IMG/VR virus record: IMGVR_UViG_3300017752_000017
Coordinates: 1 to 52,514 of that record
DNA from: a virus
Strand: one strand, 5' to 3'
Length of the DNA stretch: 52,514 bases
The position numbers and the translations under genes are program-made. This document shows positions 33,087 through 41,363 of the stretch, piece after piece. Each line of letters opens with the position of its first letter. The stretch's first letter is position 1. The notes beneath the pieces were generated by a model. The model was not told the origin of the DNA. It did no database searches and worked only from the letters and a program-made list of their open reading frames with translations.

Positions 33087-33651
33087 TCAAAAAGAACATG
33101 TATCAATTGACACAACTCGACATGAAAATGATTCTGGTATCACCCCTGATGATGTTAGTCTGTTAGCAGCATTTACACAAACAGTAACAAAAGAGTTAAG
33201 AACCGTTGACCATAGAAATGTCGGTAGTAACAGTAACATCAAAGCTTTACAACTGGATCAAAAAAAAATTCTACAAGGAGTTGATAAACCAGTGGGGGAG
33301 TCTCAACCGAGTGCTCCACCGGTTCAATCTGTTGAAAGTTCATCGATGGAAAAACCGGTCAAGGTAAAGCCTACTCAAGAGCATAAACACCAACCACAAG
33401 TCGCGCAAGTTACAAGTACATTGGATCAACATGAGTTAATAGACCTTCAAAAACGTGTTACAAGAATTGAAAACTCACTCAATATAATTAAAAAGTCTCG
33501 TCGTATAAAGCGAAACGCTCGATACACTGTGAGTTCAAACAGTTTCAAGGGAGTTATAAAAGATGCTGAACTGCTTGCTGAATATGTTGTTTCTGAAGTT
33601 GCAAAGGGAGTAAAAAGTATTACTATAAAGATAGATGATTGTAAAGATTAA
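33079..33651 (+). CDS. Hypothetical protein between gp32 and gp45
   Basis: A 190-aa protein: polar N-terminus, a disordered Pro/Gln/Ser linker (residues about 70-115), a coiled-coil-like segment (LIDLQKRVTRIENSLNII), a basic patch KKSRRIKRNARY and a C-terminal small domain. It may bridge replication proteins, but no family is recognised. Overlaps gp45 by 17 bp. Confidence 0.65.
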   Translation: MNDQKEHVSIDTTRHENDSGITPDDVSLLAAFTQTVTKELRTVDHRNVGSNSNIKALQLDQKKILQGVDKPVGESQPSAPPVQSVESSSMEKPVKVKPTQEHKHQPQVAQVTSTLDQHELIDLQKRVTRIENSLNIIKKSRRIKRNARYTVSSNSFKGVIKDAELLAEYVVSEVAKGVKSITIKIDDCKD

Positions 33652-34369
33652 CAATAGATCAGAATTCGTTGATAAGTTTTTATCACCTATCAGCCGGATT
33701 AATGAGAATGCAGTAATTAAAGTATCTGATACAAAGATATCTTCTTTGGCTACTACTAATGACGAAACCATGATATTATATGTTGTGTACAACACACCTG
33801 ATGGTTCCCAACAGATATTTGATCTAAACATACCAGATATAAATCGGTTAGTCAAAGTGTTGAGTTGTATAGAAATGGATAATATAGAGATTGAATTTGA
33901 TAAAAACAAACTCAAATACAAATCTAACAATATAAACTTTAAGTATCACCTGCTTGAAGATGGTATAATATCCACACCAAACATAAGTTTTGACAAAATT
34001 AAAAAGTTAAATTTTAGTACGTCATTCAATCTTGCGTCAGGTAGTGTTTCAAACTTAATAAAAGCATCAACGTTCACTGTTGATACAGATAAAGTTTATA
34101 TTTATACTAAGGATGGTTCAGTTTATTGTGAGTTGACCGATCATCAAAAACACAACATGGATAGCTTCTCAAGAGTGTTAGCTGATGCTTTCACTGGGTC
34201 AGAACTAGCAACACCAATACCTCTAAATTTCGAGATATTTCGATTGATGAGTAGCTTACGTTTTGAGAGTTGTAGTGTAAACTTAGACCCAGAAAAGAAG
34301 GTGTTGTTATTCGTCATCACCTCTGGTGATTATACGCTCAACTTTGTCACAGTCGGTCTAGTAGGTTAA
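33635..34369 (+). CDS. 45: Sliding clamp gp45
   Basis: A 244-aa beta-rich protein with the pattern of T4-like sliding clamps (FLSPISRINENAVIKVSD near the N-terminus; DINRLVKVLSCI; NFSTSFNLASGSVSNLIKAS; LNFEIFRLMSSLRF). It would be the trimeric processivity factor for gp43 and the activator of late transcription with gp55. Length agrees with T4 gp45 (228 aa). The sequence is divergent, but position and pattern agree. Confidence 0.8.
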   Translation: MIVKINNRSEFVDKFLSPISRINENAVIKVSDTKISSLATTNDETMILYVVYNTPDGSQQIFDLNIPDINRLVKVLSCIEMDNIEIEFDKNKLKYKSNNINFKYHLLEDGIISTPNISFDKIKKLNFSTSFNLASGSVSNLIKASTFTVDTDKVYIYTKDGSVYCELTDHQKHNMDSFSRVLADAFTGSELATPIPLNFEIFRLMSSLRFESCSVNLDPEKKVLLFVITSGDYTLNFVTVGLVG

Positions 34370-34372
34370 TTT

Positions 34373-34714
34373 ATGAAGAACAAGATATCAACATTAAGCT
34401 ATTTTATAAAGAGGTTGAAAGACAACAATTTTGTTGTGTGGAAGATGTTTGATAAATACAACATCGGTGATCCGCGCAAATGGACTGTTCTTATAAACCC
34501 TGGGTTCCATTCTGTTTACATCACATGTTACATAGACAATCAAAGCTTGAAAAATGAACCTGTTTTTTATTTTGATGATGGTGGAGCATGGGGAATAAAG
34601 CCTAATGAAAAATTACAAACCAAATCAATTGAAATAGTTATAAACAAATTGATCGAATGTGGTGTTACACAAGATTCAACATTCTATATTAATAACCAAG
34701 AAAAAAATGACTGA
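34373..34714 (+). CDS. Conserved small phage protein
   Basis: A 113-aa alpha-beta protein (STLSYFIKRLKDNNFVVWKM; RKWTVLINPGFHSVYITCYI; VFYFDDGGAW). The order FIKRLKD ... WTVLI ... DGG resembles a small protein I recall from T4-like cyanophages; function unknown. It starts 3 nt after gp45 and overlaps the next gene as ATGACTGA. Confidence 0.7.
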   Translation: MKNKISTLSYFIKRLKDNNFVVWKMFDKYNIGDPRKWTVLINPGFHSVYITCYIDNQSLKNEPVFYFDDGGAWGIKPNEKLQTKSIEIVINKLIECGVTQDSTFYINNQEKND

Positions 34715-35084
34715 CGGAGATGCTGAGTTTGATGGATTGAGTGATTTTGATCCGGATGAAGATTATGAACACCTGGAGAATGATATACCACCAAAAAAGA
34801 AGTCGAAGAAAGTGTCACGAGAGTATGAGTTGATACGTAGTGCACTTGAATCACATCTAGTAGAGTATAATAAAAGAAAGCATGCAAAAAAACGCAATGT
34901 TGATCAAATAACTGGTATAGTTGAAGAGTATCTTGGATCATTTGTGTTACTCGGTTACAATTATGAAGGTGAACCTGTGACCATTGTCAGTGCAACGACG
35001 CAACAACATTCAGATTCGCTCAGTACACTGCTCCAAAAATTTATGGTTGATGCCTCTGGTAACACACCAGGGGGTATGATGTAA
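34707..35084 (+). CDS. Hypothetical protein, possible transcription accessory factor
   Basis: A 125-aa protein from ATG 34707, which overlaps the previous stop by 8 bp. Acidic N-terminus (FDGLSDFDPDEDYEHLE), a Lys-rich stretch (KKKSKKVSREYE), then a small alpha-beta part (GIVEEYLGSFVLLGYNYEG). Its place after the clamp gene raises the idea of a gp33-like late co-activator, but I see no convincing sequence match. Confidence 0.65.
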   Translation: MTDGDAEFDGLSDFDPDEDYEHLENDIPPKKKSKKVSREYELIRSALESHLVEYNKRKHAKKRNVDQITGIVEEYLGSFVLLGYNYEGEPVTIVSATTQQHSDSLSTLLQKFMVDASGNTPGGMM

Positions 35085-35947
35085 TGAGATTGTTAATCTT
35101 AGGTAAGGGGTATGTGGGTACTCATTTATATAAAAAAGTGTTACCAGTTGAGCAAATAGAAACAGTGATGTTTTACAGTAAAGATACACTTGACTATACT
35201 AACAGAGATATACTGATCAGTTTCTTAAATGAACATCATGTGGATGTTGTTGTGAATGCCAGTGGTTTCACAGGGAGACCCAACGTTGACCAGTGTGAAG
35301 AGATGCCAAATGAATGTTGGTATTATAACGTTGTAGCGCCGTGTATAATACAGGGTGCGTGTAAAGCAACAAATACAAAATTTATTCAAATATCTTCAGG
35401 GTGCATATATACAGGATATGAGAAACAGTGGTCAGAACATGACACACCGAACTTTGGTGTGTTTGATCAAAGCAGCACTTATAGTAAAACAAAACATGCC
35501 AGTGAGATGGCATTAGACAAAGCATACACAGTGATACTAAGAATCAGAATGCCATTTTCAGAATGTAGTTCCTCTCGCAATTTTATTAATAAATTATTAC
35601 GGTATGAACGATTGATAAGTTATGACAATAGCATGACATGTGTCGAGGATTTTTGTCAAGTATTGTTATCAAATCTACGTACAGTGAAACCTGGTATATA
35701 TAATATGGTGCATGACCAACCATTATCAGCGCGGCAGATAACAGACGTAATCAAGATGCACAGTGATAGAAAATTTGAGTTTGTGGATATAAGTGAGTTG
35801 GTTTTGAAAGCTCCAAGAAGTAATTGTGTGCTCTCAGCCAAGAAAATTCAACAACACGGGATGTCGTTACCACCAGTTCATGTCTCTCTCGACAGATGCC
35901 TTAACAAATTGATGAATGCTAGGTTGGCTGAAAAGAAAAAGTCCTGA
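35084..35947 (+). CDS. NAD(P)-dependent sugar epimerase/reductase (RmlD-like)
   Basis: A 287-aa short-chain dehydrogenase. RLLILGKGYVGTHLYKK carries the Rossmann GxGxxG-type loop, VVNASGFTGRPNVDQCE and ISSGCIYTGYE follow, and YSKTKHASE has the catalytic YxxxK. Likely acts on a nucleotide-sugar, such as dTDP-4-dehydrorhamnose or a GDP-sugar, to supply a glycosyltransferase. It begins 1 nt within the preceding stop and overlaps the next gene by 32 bp. Confidence 0.85.
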   Translation: MRLLILGKGYVGTHLYKKVLPVEQIETVMFYSKDTLDYTNRDILISFLNEHHVDVVVNASGFTGRPNVDQCEEMPNECWYYNVVAPCIIQGACKATNTKFIQISSGCIYTGYEKQWSEHDTPNFGVFDQSSTYSKTKHASEMALDKAYTVILRIRMPFSECSSSRNFINKLLRYERLISYDNSMTCVEDFCQVLLSNLRTVKPGIYNMVHDQPLSARQITDVIKMHSDRKFEFVDISELVLKAPRSNCVLSAKKIQQHGMSLPPVHVSLDRCLNKLMNARLAEKKKS

Positions 35948-36212
35948 TAAGCAGCAGTCAGAAGTAGAACAAGGAGCTGCATATGGTGTGAGTGCAGGTC
36001 GGTATGTTGGTGAATTCTTTATATTAATGGAACAGGATTCAAAAACTATCACGTTCTTATCATTACCTGACATGAAGATTAGAGAAATTACAGTTGCACA
36101 ATTCAAAACAGGAGTTGATAATAAAATAATTGAATTCCAAGAAGTATTACCAGATGATATTAAACAAGTATGTATAGAACAATATGACACAGCAAAGAAA
36201 TCTAATAATTGA
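35916..36212 (+). CDS. Conserved small phage protein (MLGWLKRK-type)
   Basis: A 98-aa protein. Start MLGWLKRKSPDK, then GVSAGRYVGEFFILMEQ and NKIIEFQEVLPDDI give a small beta-rich domain, a pattern I recall from T4-like cyanophages. Function unknown. It overlaps the epimerase (32 bp) and RNase H (29 bp). Confidence 0.7.
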   Translation: MLGWLKRKSPDKQQSEVEQGAAYGVSAGRYVGEFFILMEQDSKTITFLSLPDMKIREITVAQFKTGVDNKIIEFQEVLPDDIKQVCIEQYDTAKKSNN

Positions 36213-37062
36213 TTCGAACAATTTGTTACACAGAGTACACTGGGTGTGTAGCAAATACGATAACATTTCCATACCAAAAATGTTCTTTACATGTATCAGG
36301 AGTTATATAAATGATCACATGATAACTCCAGGTGATGTGTATATGGCATGGGATGATAAGCTGGTGCGAGGCAGTACAAATCATCGTAAACAGGCGCAAG
36401 ATGTTGAATATAAAGCGACACGTGATCATGAAAAAAATGCAAAAGTATATGACTTGTATAAACATCTACACAAGATGTGCAAGTACATCGGCTTCAAGAA
36501 CATGCACCCGGGTGTACTAGAAGCCGATGATGTGATCGCATTTCTTTCAAAAAAATTACCAGGTCATTCTGTGATAGTGAGTGTAGATCAAGATCTCTTG
36601 CAGTTGATAGACGAATCAACAGACGTATACAACCCCATAAAAAAACACATAATATCACATTCAAACTTTCAACAACATCAACCAGTACCTATTGAGCAGT
36701 TCGTATTTTACAAAGCTGCTATGGGTGACAAGTCTGATAACATCACAGGACTGAACAAAGTGGGTCCTAAGCGCGCAGTACAGCTTGTGTCAAGGGGTAT
36801 AGATAGACTGTCTCCTGATGATAGAGCCATAGTAGATAGAAACATACAGTTGATGGATTTAAATTACAGCTTGCAAGCGTATCCCGGTGAAATTAAACTG
36901 TACAAAAAACAATTAGACATAAGACAAAAAGAAAATGAAATCGATTATACACGTGTGATTGATGTATGCAAACAGATTGAGTGTAAAGACATGACTGAAG
37001 ATTTTATAACAAGCCTGCATGCTACGAGCAACACACCTACCGTGACGCAAATTTTGTCGTGA
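36184..37062 (+). CDS. rnh: RNase H / 5'-3' exonuclease (FEN-like)
   Basis: A 292-aa 5' nuclease of the T4 RNase H family that removes RNA primers. Active-site acids appear in LIIDSNNLL, VYMAWDDK, GVLEADDVIAFL and SVDQDLLQLID; the helix-hairpin-helix is MGDKSDNITGLNKVGPKRA. Length is close to T4 RNase H (305 aa). It overlaps the primase start as GTGA. Confidence 0.92.
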   Translation: MTQQRNLIIDSNNLLHRVHWVCSKYDNISIPKMFFTCIRSYINDHMITPGDVYMAWDDKLVRGSTNHRKQAQDVEYKATRDHEKNAKVYDLYKHLHKMCKYIGFKNMHPGVLEADDVIAFLSKKLPGHSVIVSVDQDLLQLIDESTDVYNPIKKHIISHSNFQQHQPVPIEQFVFYKAAMGDKSDNITGLNKVGPKRAVQLVSRGIDRLSPDDRAIVDRNIQLMDLNYSLQAYPGEIKLYKKQLDIRQKENEIDYTRVIDVCKQIECKDMTEDFITSLHATSNTPTVTQILS

Positions 37063-38090
37063 TTGGTATACCTGAAGATTATGTGCTCCAAAAATTTTAT
37101 GAGCATGCTGGTTACCCTAAACACAAAAAAATAACAAATGTACACGAGGCCGGTTGCCCAACTTGTCAAGAAGGTCACAGTTGGGGTAAGAAGAGACGGT
37201 TATACTATATACCGAAAGAGAATGTGATATGCTGTCATAATTGTGGTTGGTATGGTTCACCTAAAAAATGGATACATCAAATCGCAAGAATGTCATATGA
37301 AGAAATTGATTACGAGTTAACTACCGGTGATTATAAGTACATTGACATGTCTCCAAAAGCAACACCAGTGTTACATAACATGGTAGTAGAGCCATTACCG
37401 AGAGATAGTATAAACATGTTCGATACTCAACAATTGAGATACTATAAAAATAACCAAATAGTAAAGAAGTGTTTGGATCTAATCGCATCTAGAAGGTTAG
37501 ACACAGCGGTCAACAGACCCAAGGCTTTGTATCTCAGCTTATCCGACAAGGTACATAAAAACCGATTATGCATACCATTTTATGATGTATCTGGTAACGT
37601 GACACATTATCAAACGCGAGGGTTTGTTGAGAGAGATCTAACAGAGAAACCTAAATACTTGTCAAAAATAAACAGCGCTAAAACTTTGTTTAATATAAAC
37701 AATGTACGTGTTGATGCGGACCACATGTACATTTTTGAAGGTCCTATAGATTCATTTTTTGTAAGAGACTCAGTAGCAACAGCAGGTATACAAGAATCAT
37801 CAGACGCATTATTTACAACCAAGCAACAACAGATGATAGAAACTAGACCGTTCGCGAACAGCATCTGGATACTCGATAATCAATGGGTGGATCAAGCCAG
37901 CAGAAACAAAACAAAATTATTAATAAAAAACAGTGTACCGGTTTTCATTTGGCCTAAATCTATCAAAGATTTTAAAGACTTCAATGATTTGACAATCAAC
38001 TACAAGCTGGATGAAATTGATTCAAATTTTATACACAGCAATACTTTCACCGGCATGACCGCTCGGTTGATGTTGAGTAAGATTAAATAG
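37059..38090 (+). CDS. 61: DNA primase gp61 (DnaG-type)
   Basis: A 343-aa primase. The N-terminal zinc ribbon has two Cys pairs (CPTCQEGHSW and CCHNCGWYGS), then a TOPRIM domain with IFEGPIDSFFV and SIWILDNQWVDQ. It makes RNA primers with the gp41 helicase. Start GTG 37059 overlaps RNase H by 4 nt. Its end overlaps the minus-strand gene by 8 bp. Confidence 0.93.
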   Translation: MIGIPEDYVLQKFYEHAGYPKHKKITNVHEAGCPTCQEGHSWGKKRRLYYIPKENVICCHNCGWYGSPKKWIHQIARMSYEEIDYELTTGDYKYIDMSPKATPVLHNMVVEPLPRDSINMFDTQQLRYYKNNQIVKKCLDLIASRRLDTAVNRPKALYLSLSDKVHKNRLCIPFYDVSGNVTHYQTRGFVERDLTEKPKYLSKINSAKTLFNINNVRVDADHMYIFEGPIDSFFVRDSVATAGIQESSDALFTTKQQQMIETRPFANSIWILDNQWVDQASRNKTKLLIKNSVPVFIWPKSIKDFKDFNDLTINYKLDEIDSNFIHSNTFTGMTARLMLSKIK

Positions 38091-38502
38091 TACCAGCTTT
38101 AGTTTCTTCGCTTCTTGCAGTGAGTAAATATTGCTTCAAAGACTCACTAAGACCTGATAGGTCTTGAGCTAACCGGGAGATTTTCTTAGATTCACTACGT
38201 TTAACATCCGCTAAGATGCTGTCACAATCTGTTCTGTTTAATTGTGAATTTATTGACCCGTCCTCCAGACCGTTAAGATATGCAATGAATGATTCAACTT
38301 CGGTGATCCATGTTTGCAGTGTGGTGATTGTGTTCGCCGTTTGTTGAGCTTGAAACTGTGCAACAGGATTGTCTGGTACGTCATTAAATGCTTCAGGGTT
38401 GGTCCCATCATCTAATCCTGATTGAAATGCTGCAGCATCACCAGCTGGCTCGTCTTGGTCTTCCTCTAGTAAATTGATAAACTTGTTTTGAAACACTTTC
38501 AT
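38083..38502 (-). CDS. Late protein with head-targeting-like leader
   Basis: A 139-aa protein. The leader MKVFQNKFINLLEEDQD ends in an LEE/LLE site, followed by an acidic, Gln/Ala-rich linker and a helical C-terminus (WITEVESFIAYLN; SKKISRLAQDLSGLSESL). This fits a small internal head or prohead core protein. It has a perfect TATAAATA box 8 nt before ATG 38502. No family recognised. Confidence 0.65.
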   Translation of the reverse strand: MKVFQNKFINLLEEDQDEPAGDAAAFQSGLDDGTNPEAFNDVPDNPVAQFQAQQTANTITTLQTWITEVESFIAYLNGLEDGSINSQLNRTDCDSILADVKRSESKKISRLAQDLSGLSESLKQYLLTARSEETKAGTI

Positions 38503-38518
38503 ATTAAAAATATTTATA
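38503..38518 (-). promoter_or_regulatory. Late promoter, perfect TATAAATA
   Basis: Minus strand TATAAATA (38518-38511), 8 nt, ATG 38502. It is divergent to the plus-strand late box at 38528; the two boxes are 9 bp apart. Confidence 0.7.
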
Positions 38519-38527
38519 GCTGCCGGC

Positions 38528-38541
38528 CATAAATAATTAAA
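38528..38541 (+). promoter_or_regulatory. Late-type promoter, leaderless geometry
   Basis: CATAAATA (38528-38535), 6 nt (ATTAAA), ATG 38542. Confidence 0.7.
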
Positions 38542-38937
38542 ATGAGCACAGATAAAAAGTTGTTACTCGAGGATCTAACACAACCTGGTGGTGAGTATAA
38601 TAGTCACAAACACAACCCAGCGGGTATGAGCCAGCGGCCAAAGCAGGTCAGTCTAGCAGATTTAGTTGATTATCAAAAACGTATTGACAATTTAATGACA
38701 AGGGCGCCAAATGTCATGCCTTTTCCGTTGACAAGCAATTTAGTAGAACACATCGGTGAAATATACGTACAGGCCGCAAAGGTTCAATCTGAACTAGGTC
38801 AAGCGTATCAGAGTCCATTAATCTCAGATGATGAGCATGCGACTAAAACATTAAAATCACTATATAAGAAATTACAAAAAATAAAACTAATTGTAAAATC
38901 TGTAGCCGATGAGTTAAAACAGCTTGATATTGAGTAA
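38542..38937 (+). CDS. Late hypothetical protein
   Basis: A 131-aa polar protein, mostly helical. N-terminus STDKKLLLEDLTQPGGEYN could hold a short LLE-type leader, but less clearly than its neighbours. The rest (VDYQKRIDNLMTRA; SLYKKLQKIKLIVKS) suggests a helical bundle. Likely a virion or head protein from its late promoter. No family recognised. Confidence 0.65.
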   Translation: MSTDKKLLLEDLTQPGGEYNSHKHNPAGMSQRPKQVSLADLVDYQKRIDNLMTRAPNVMPFPLTSNLVEHIGEIYVQAAKVQSELGQAYQSPLISDDEHATKTLKSLYKKLQKIKLIVKSVADELKQLDIE

Positions 38938-38957
38938 ACGTCTATTATAATAGATAC
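38924..38957 (+). promoter_or_regulatory. Early-type promoter before the membrane zinc-ribbon gene
   Basis: TTGATA (38924-38929), 16-bp spacer, TATAAT (38946-38951), 6 nt, GTG 38958. The predicted leaderless start is the GTG. Confidence 0.75.
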
Positions 38958-39416
38958 GTGAGTATTTATAGTTTAATAAGATCTGTGATGATCCTATGTG
39001 TAATTGGATCAATAGGATCGGTAATTGCATATAGTTTATCATATTCAACGATAAAGGGGTTTTTGTTAACACTGGTTGTTCAGCTAGTATTATATAATAT
39101 GTTCAAGTATATAAGAGACGGTTGGATGACAGTCAAAATTAAGCAGATGGAGCTTGAAGAGATAAAAAGTTTTGAAAAACAGGGAATGGATTTAGAGTGT
39201 GCACATTGTAGGCACATCACATATGTTCCTATCAGGTTTGATCAGCAGAACGTGCTTGAGTGTCCTGATTGTAATAAAAACAACGCTATATATTTGAATG
39301 TGACGGTTGCGCGTGAGACAGTACCACTCAACACTGAAGCGATCACAACCCGGTTATTGATTGATGAAGAAGAGAGAGTCAAGCAAACAATACGAGAATC
39401 AAATGACGATGAATAA
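38958..39416 (+). CDS. Membrane protein with cytoplasmic zinc ribbon
   Basis: A 152-aa protein: two hydrophobic segments (about residues 7-27 and 32-50), a helix (VKIKQMELEEIKSFEKQ), then a zinc ribbon with CAHCRH and CPDCNK. A membrane-anchored metal-binding protein, made early, so it more likely acts on the host envelope or replication attachment than in the virion. The start is GTG 38958. No family recognised. Confidence 0.7.
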   Translation: MSIYSLIRSVMILCVIGSIGSVIAYSLSYSTIKGFLLTLVVQLVLYNMFKYIRDGWMTVKIKQMELEEIKSFEKQGMDLECAHCRHITYVPIRFDQQNVLECPDCNKNNAIYLNVTVARETVPLNTEAITTRLLIDEEERVKQTIRESNDDE

Positions 39417-39825
39417 TGAAGAGTTAAAAATTTCAACCGAAGGTGCTAGCACAGCAAGTTCGATAAACGCACCATCCAAACCAGAAAAGGTAAACCTAGA
39501 TCAAGTGTTGAGTATATTGCAGAAGTATTTTAAAGACTGCTCTTATGATTGTGGTAAAAATTATACTGATGGAATGAACGTGGAATTAACTAGAGACAAG
39601 TTAGATTCTACAACATTGTTGACATGTATAATACGTATAGTATTTGATCAAATACGCTTACAGTCAGATCTCACAGAAAATAGAAAAATAGAACTCTCAT
39701 TGATTTTGCAGTCAATAGAGAAACAGCTACAAATATTAAGGACTGACGATAAAAATGTTGCATGTGTCGATGTTTTATGTAGAATAATAGGATACTGTAT
39801 GAAGAATTACAAGATATACAAATAA
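39403..39825 (+). CDS. Hypothetical protein
   Basis: A 140-aa protein, helical in its C-terminal two thirds (VNLDQVLSILQKYFKDC; LLTCIIRIVFDQIRLQSD; CRIIGYCMKNYKIYK). ATG 39403 or 39409 (overlapping the previous stop as ATGAATAA) is the likely start; the frame runs further upstream without a good start. No family recognised; co-transcribed with the zinc-ribbon gene. Confidence 0.6.
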   Translation: MTMNNEELKISTEGASTASSINAPSKPEKVNLDQVLSILQKYFKDCSYDCGKNYTDGMNVELTRDKLDSTTLLTCIIRIVFDQIRLQSDLTENRKIELSLILQSIEKQLQILRTDDKNVACVDVLCRIIGYCMKNYKIYK

Positions 39826-39832
39826 CTAAATT

Positions 39833-40093
39833 ATGATAGACTGCGACAAATACAAACAAAAAAAAATTAAATTAACAACGTCTGGTGATGAAAAATCTGA
39901 GATGTCATATTACGAGATGTCTAGATGGATGTCGCTGATAGAAGGAGTTGAATTTGTTGATAAAAAATGCAAACAGCTCAACATACCAGACTCGAGTAAC
40001 AGTTGGATCAAGCCAAATGCCTTGCAAAAATATCTCGATGAACGTACACCTAGTATGTTGTTTGAAATAACAAACGACGACACAATTTGCTAA
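39833..40093 (+). CDS. Hypothetical protein, 86 aa
   Basis: An 86-aa protein with a Lys-rich start (DKYKQKKIKL) and the helical segment YYEMSRWMSLIEGVEFVDKK, then WIKPNALQKYLDE. Not recognised. Follows the preceding gene by 7 nt in one unit. Confidence 0.55.
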   Translation: MIDCDKYKQKKIKLTTSGDEKSEMSYYEMSRWMSLIEGVEFVDKKCKQLNIPDSSNSWIKPNALQKYLDERTPSMLFEITNDDTIC

Positions 40094-40094
40094 T

Positions 40095-40391
40095 ATGCAT
40101 TACATAATCGGATCAACACAATTAATTTTCCACCGAAAACCACCTAGAGTCGGTATTACATCTTCAACAAAGATGAACACCAAACCACAGGAGTTTGAGT
40201 ATAATAAGGTATACACGCTATACAATATAAAAAAGGTAGATGACGAATGGTGTTATGTATTTAGAGACTCCACCGGTAAATTAATTGATAAACACTTCGA
40301 ATCAACATCTCAAGCGGATAGTTGGATTGCAGAAAAGCGAGGAGATGTACTACCAGATTATAACAAATTTTATGTCAACAATAGCAGTTGA
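40095..40391 (+). CDS. Hypothetical protein, 98 aa
   Basis: A 98-aa beta-rich protein (HYIIGSTQLIFHRKPPRVGI; YNKVYTLYNIKKVDDEWCYV). Not recognised. It ends the plus-strand unit and is convergent, without a gap, with the gp14-like gene. Confidence 0.55.
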   Translation: MHYIIGSTQLIFHRKPPRVGITSSTKMNTKPQEFEYNKVYTLYNIKKVDDEWCYVFRDSTGKLIDKHFESTSQADSWIAEKRGDVLPDYNKFYVNNSS

Positions 40392-41036
40392 TCAAACATA
40401 ATCACCATATATGTCATCATTGGCATTATACTCATCATAATCAAAAACCTCTTTTGATAGTTGATCTACCAACGGATCATCATCTACTTGTTCGCTAGCA
40501 CCTTCAGGTTCTAGACCTGGTTCATGGCTATAATCGTAGCGTTTAGCTTTTATCAACCAGACATAATGACCTAGTAGCGGATTTATTTGATTAACATCCT
40601 GATCCAATCGTTCTGTAATTTCAAATTTTTTCCCTGTTCTGTCACCTGGACGTGAGATACCAAGTTCAGACAAATCAAACACATCCCCGGATTTGGGTTC
40701 AGCACCTTCACCAAAAATGGTATAGTATGTGTTGATGTGTATGAAGCCAGTTATCTCATCATCTGCAACCAAACCGAATTGTTTCATAACAACAGCATTC
40801 TCATTTAATGTTAACGCTAAAATGATTCTTTTTGAGTCAGCAAACTGAGCTGTTGGTTGCTCACCATAAATCTCATCACTCGCGGATAATGAAAAGGTGT
40901 TTACAAAATATTCGACCTCGGTACCATACAACTGTAATTGTTCCTTCCACCAGCCATCATAGTTCTGCCGTTCATTGACATTTACACTTTTGTCTAGAAA
41001 TCTCAGACCTGAGTTAAATTTAAACACATCACTCAT
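40392..41036 (-). CDS. Virion neck-like structural protein (gp14-like)
   Basis: A 214-aa structural protein whose pattern resembles the gp14 neck family: WWKEQLQLYGTEVEYFVN, then IYGEQPTAQF, KQFGLVADDEI, PKSGDVFDLSELG and a late GHYVWLIKAKRYDYS strand. gp14 caps the filled head with gp13. Marine T4-like phages also have a related second gene of this kind, so this may be that paralog and not gp14 itself. ATG 41036 overlaps the upstream stop as ATGA. The C-terminus is acidic. Confidence 0.7.
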   Translation of the reverse strand: MSDVFKFNSGLRFLDKSVNVNERQNYDGWWKEQLQLYGTEVEYFVNTFSLSASDEIYGEQPTAQFADSKRIILALTLNENAVVMKQFGLVADDEITGFIHINTYYTIFGEGAEPKSGDVFDLSELGISRPGDRTGKKFEITERLDQDVNQINPLLGHYVWLIKAKRYDYSHEPGLEPEGASEQVDDDPLVDQLSKEVFDYDEYNANDDIYGDYV

Positions 41037-41350
41037 TTCCGTATAGTCCATCCTCCAGTGGGTAATTGTACGATCTTTATCCCTGTTGTGCCTAATTCTT
41101 TGCCTGTTTGAATGTCTTTTATATTGTATCGTTGTTTAATATAATTGATGTCACTAGGAGACAGCACAGCGCTGTTAGAACCTCCATCACGCTTCCGTAG
41201 AGATTCAACTTTGCTATTCAAGTCTCCACGACCTTTAGCGTACTGTGGTACTTGATTGAGTCTCTTTCTACTCAAACCTCTAGTAGCTCGCACTTGATAT
41301 GGCTTCAGGTCTTCATTCAGACAGGAAAGAAATATTTTGCTGTAAAGCAT
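41033..41350 (-). CDS. Late protein with head-targeting-like leader, 105 aa
   Basis: A 105-aa protein. Leader MLYSKIFLSCLNEDLK ends in an LNE site; the rest is basic (VRATRGLSRKRLNQVPQ; KGRGDLNSKVESLRKRDGG). It precedes the gp14-like gene by ATGA overlap and has a perfect late promoter after a terminator. A head-internal or neck-associated role is likely. No homolog recognised. Confidence 0.65.
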   Translation of the reverse strand: MLYSKIFLSCLNEDLKPYQVRATRGLSRKRLNQVPQYAKGRGDLNSKVESLRKRDGGSNSAVLSPSDINYIKQRYNIKDIQTGKELGTTGIKIVQLPTGGWTIRK

Positions 41351-41363
41351 ATCTATATTTATA
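41351..41363 (-). promoter_or_regulatory. Late promoter, perfect TATAAATA
   Basis: Minus strand TATAAATA (41363-41356), TAGAT, then ATG 41350. It directly abuts the T-run of the upstream terminator. Confidence 0.75.

Noticed and set aside
33635-34369. Gene at 33635 as an unknown protein
   Set aside because: Strand pattern, length and position between gp32 and replication genes support the sliding clamp despite low direct similarity.
34707-35084. gp33 late co-activator
   Set aside because: Size and position near the clamp gene fit, but I could not match the sequence to T4 gp33.
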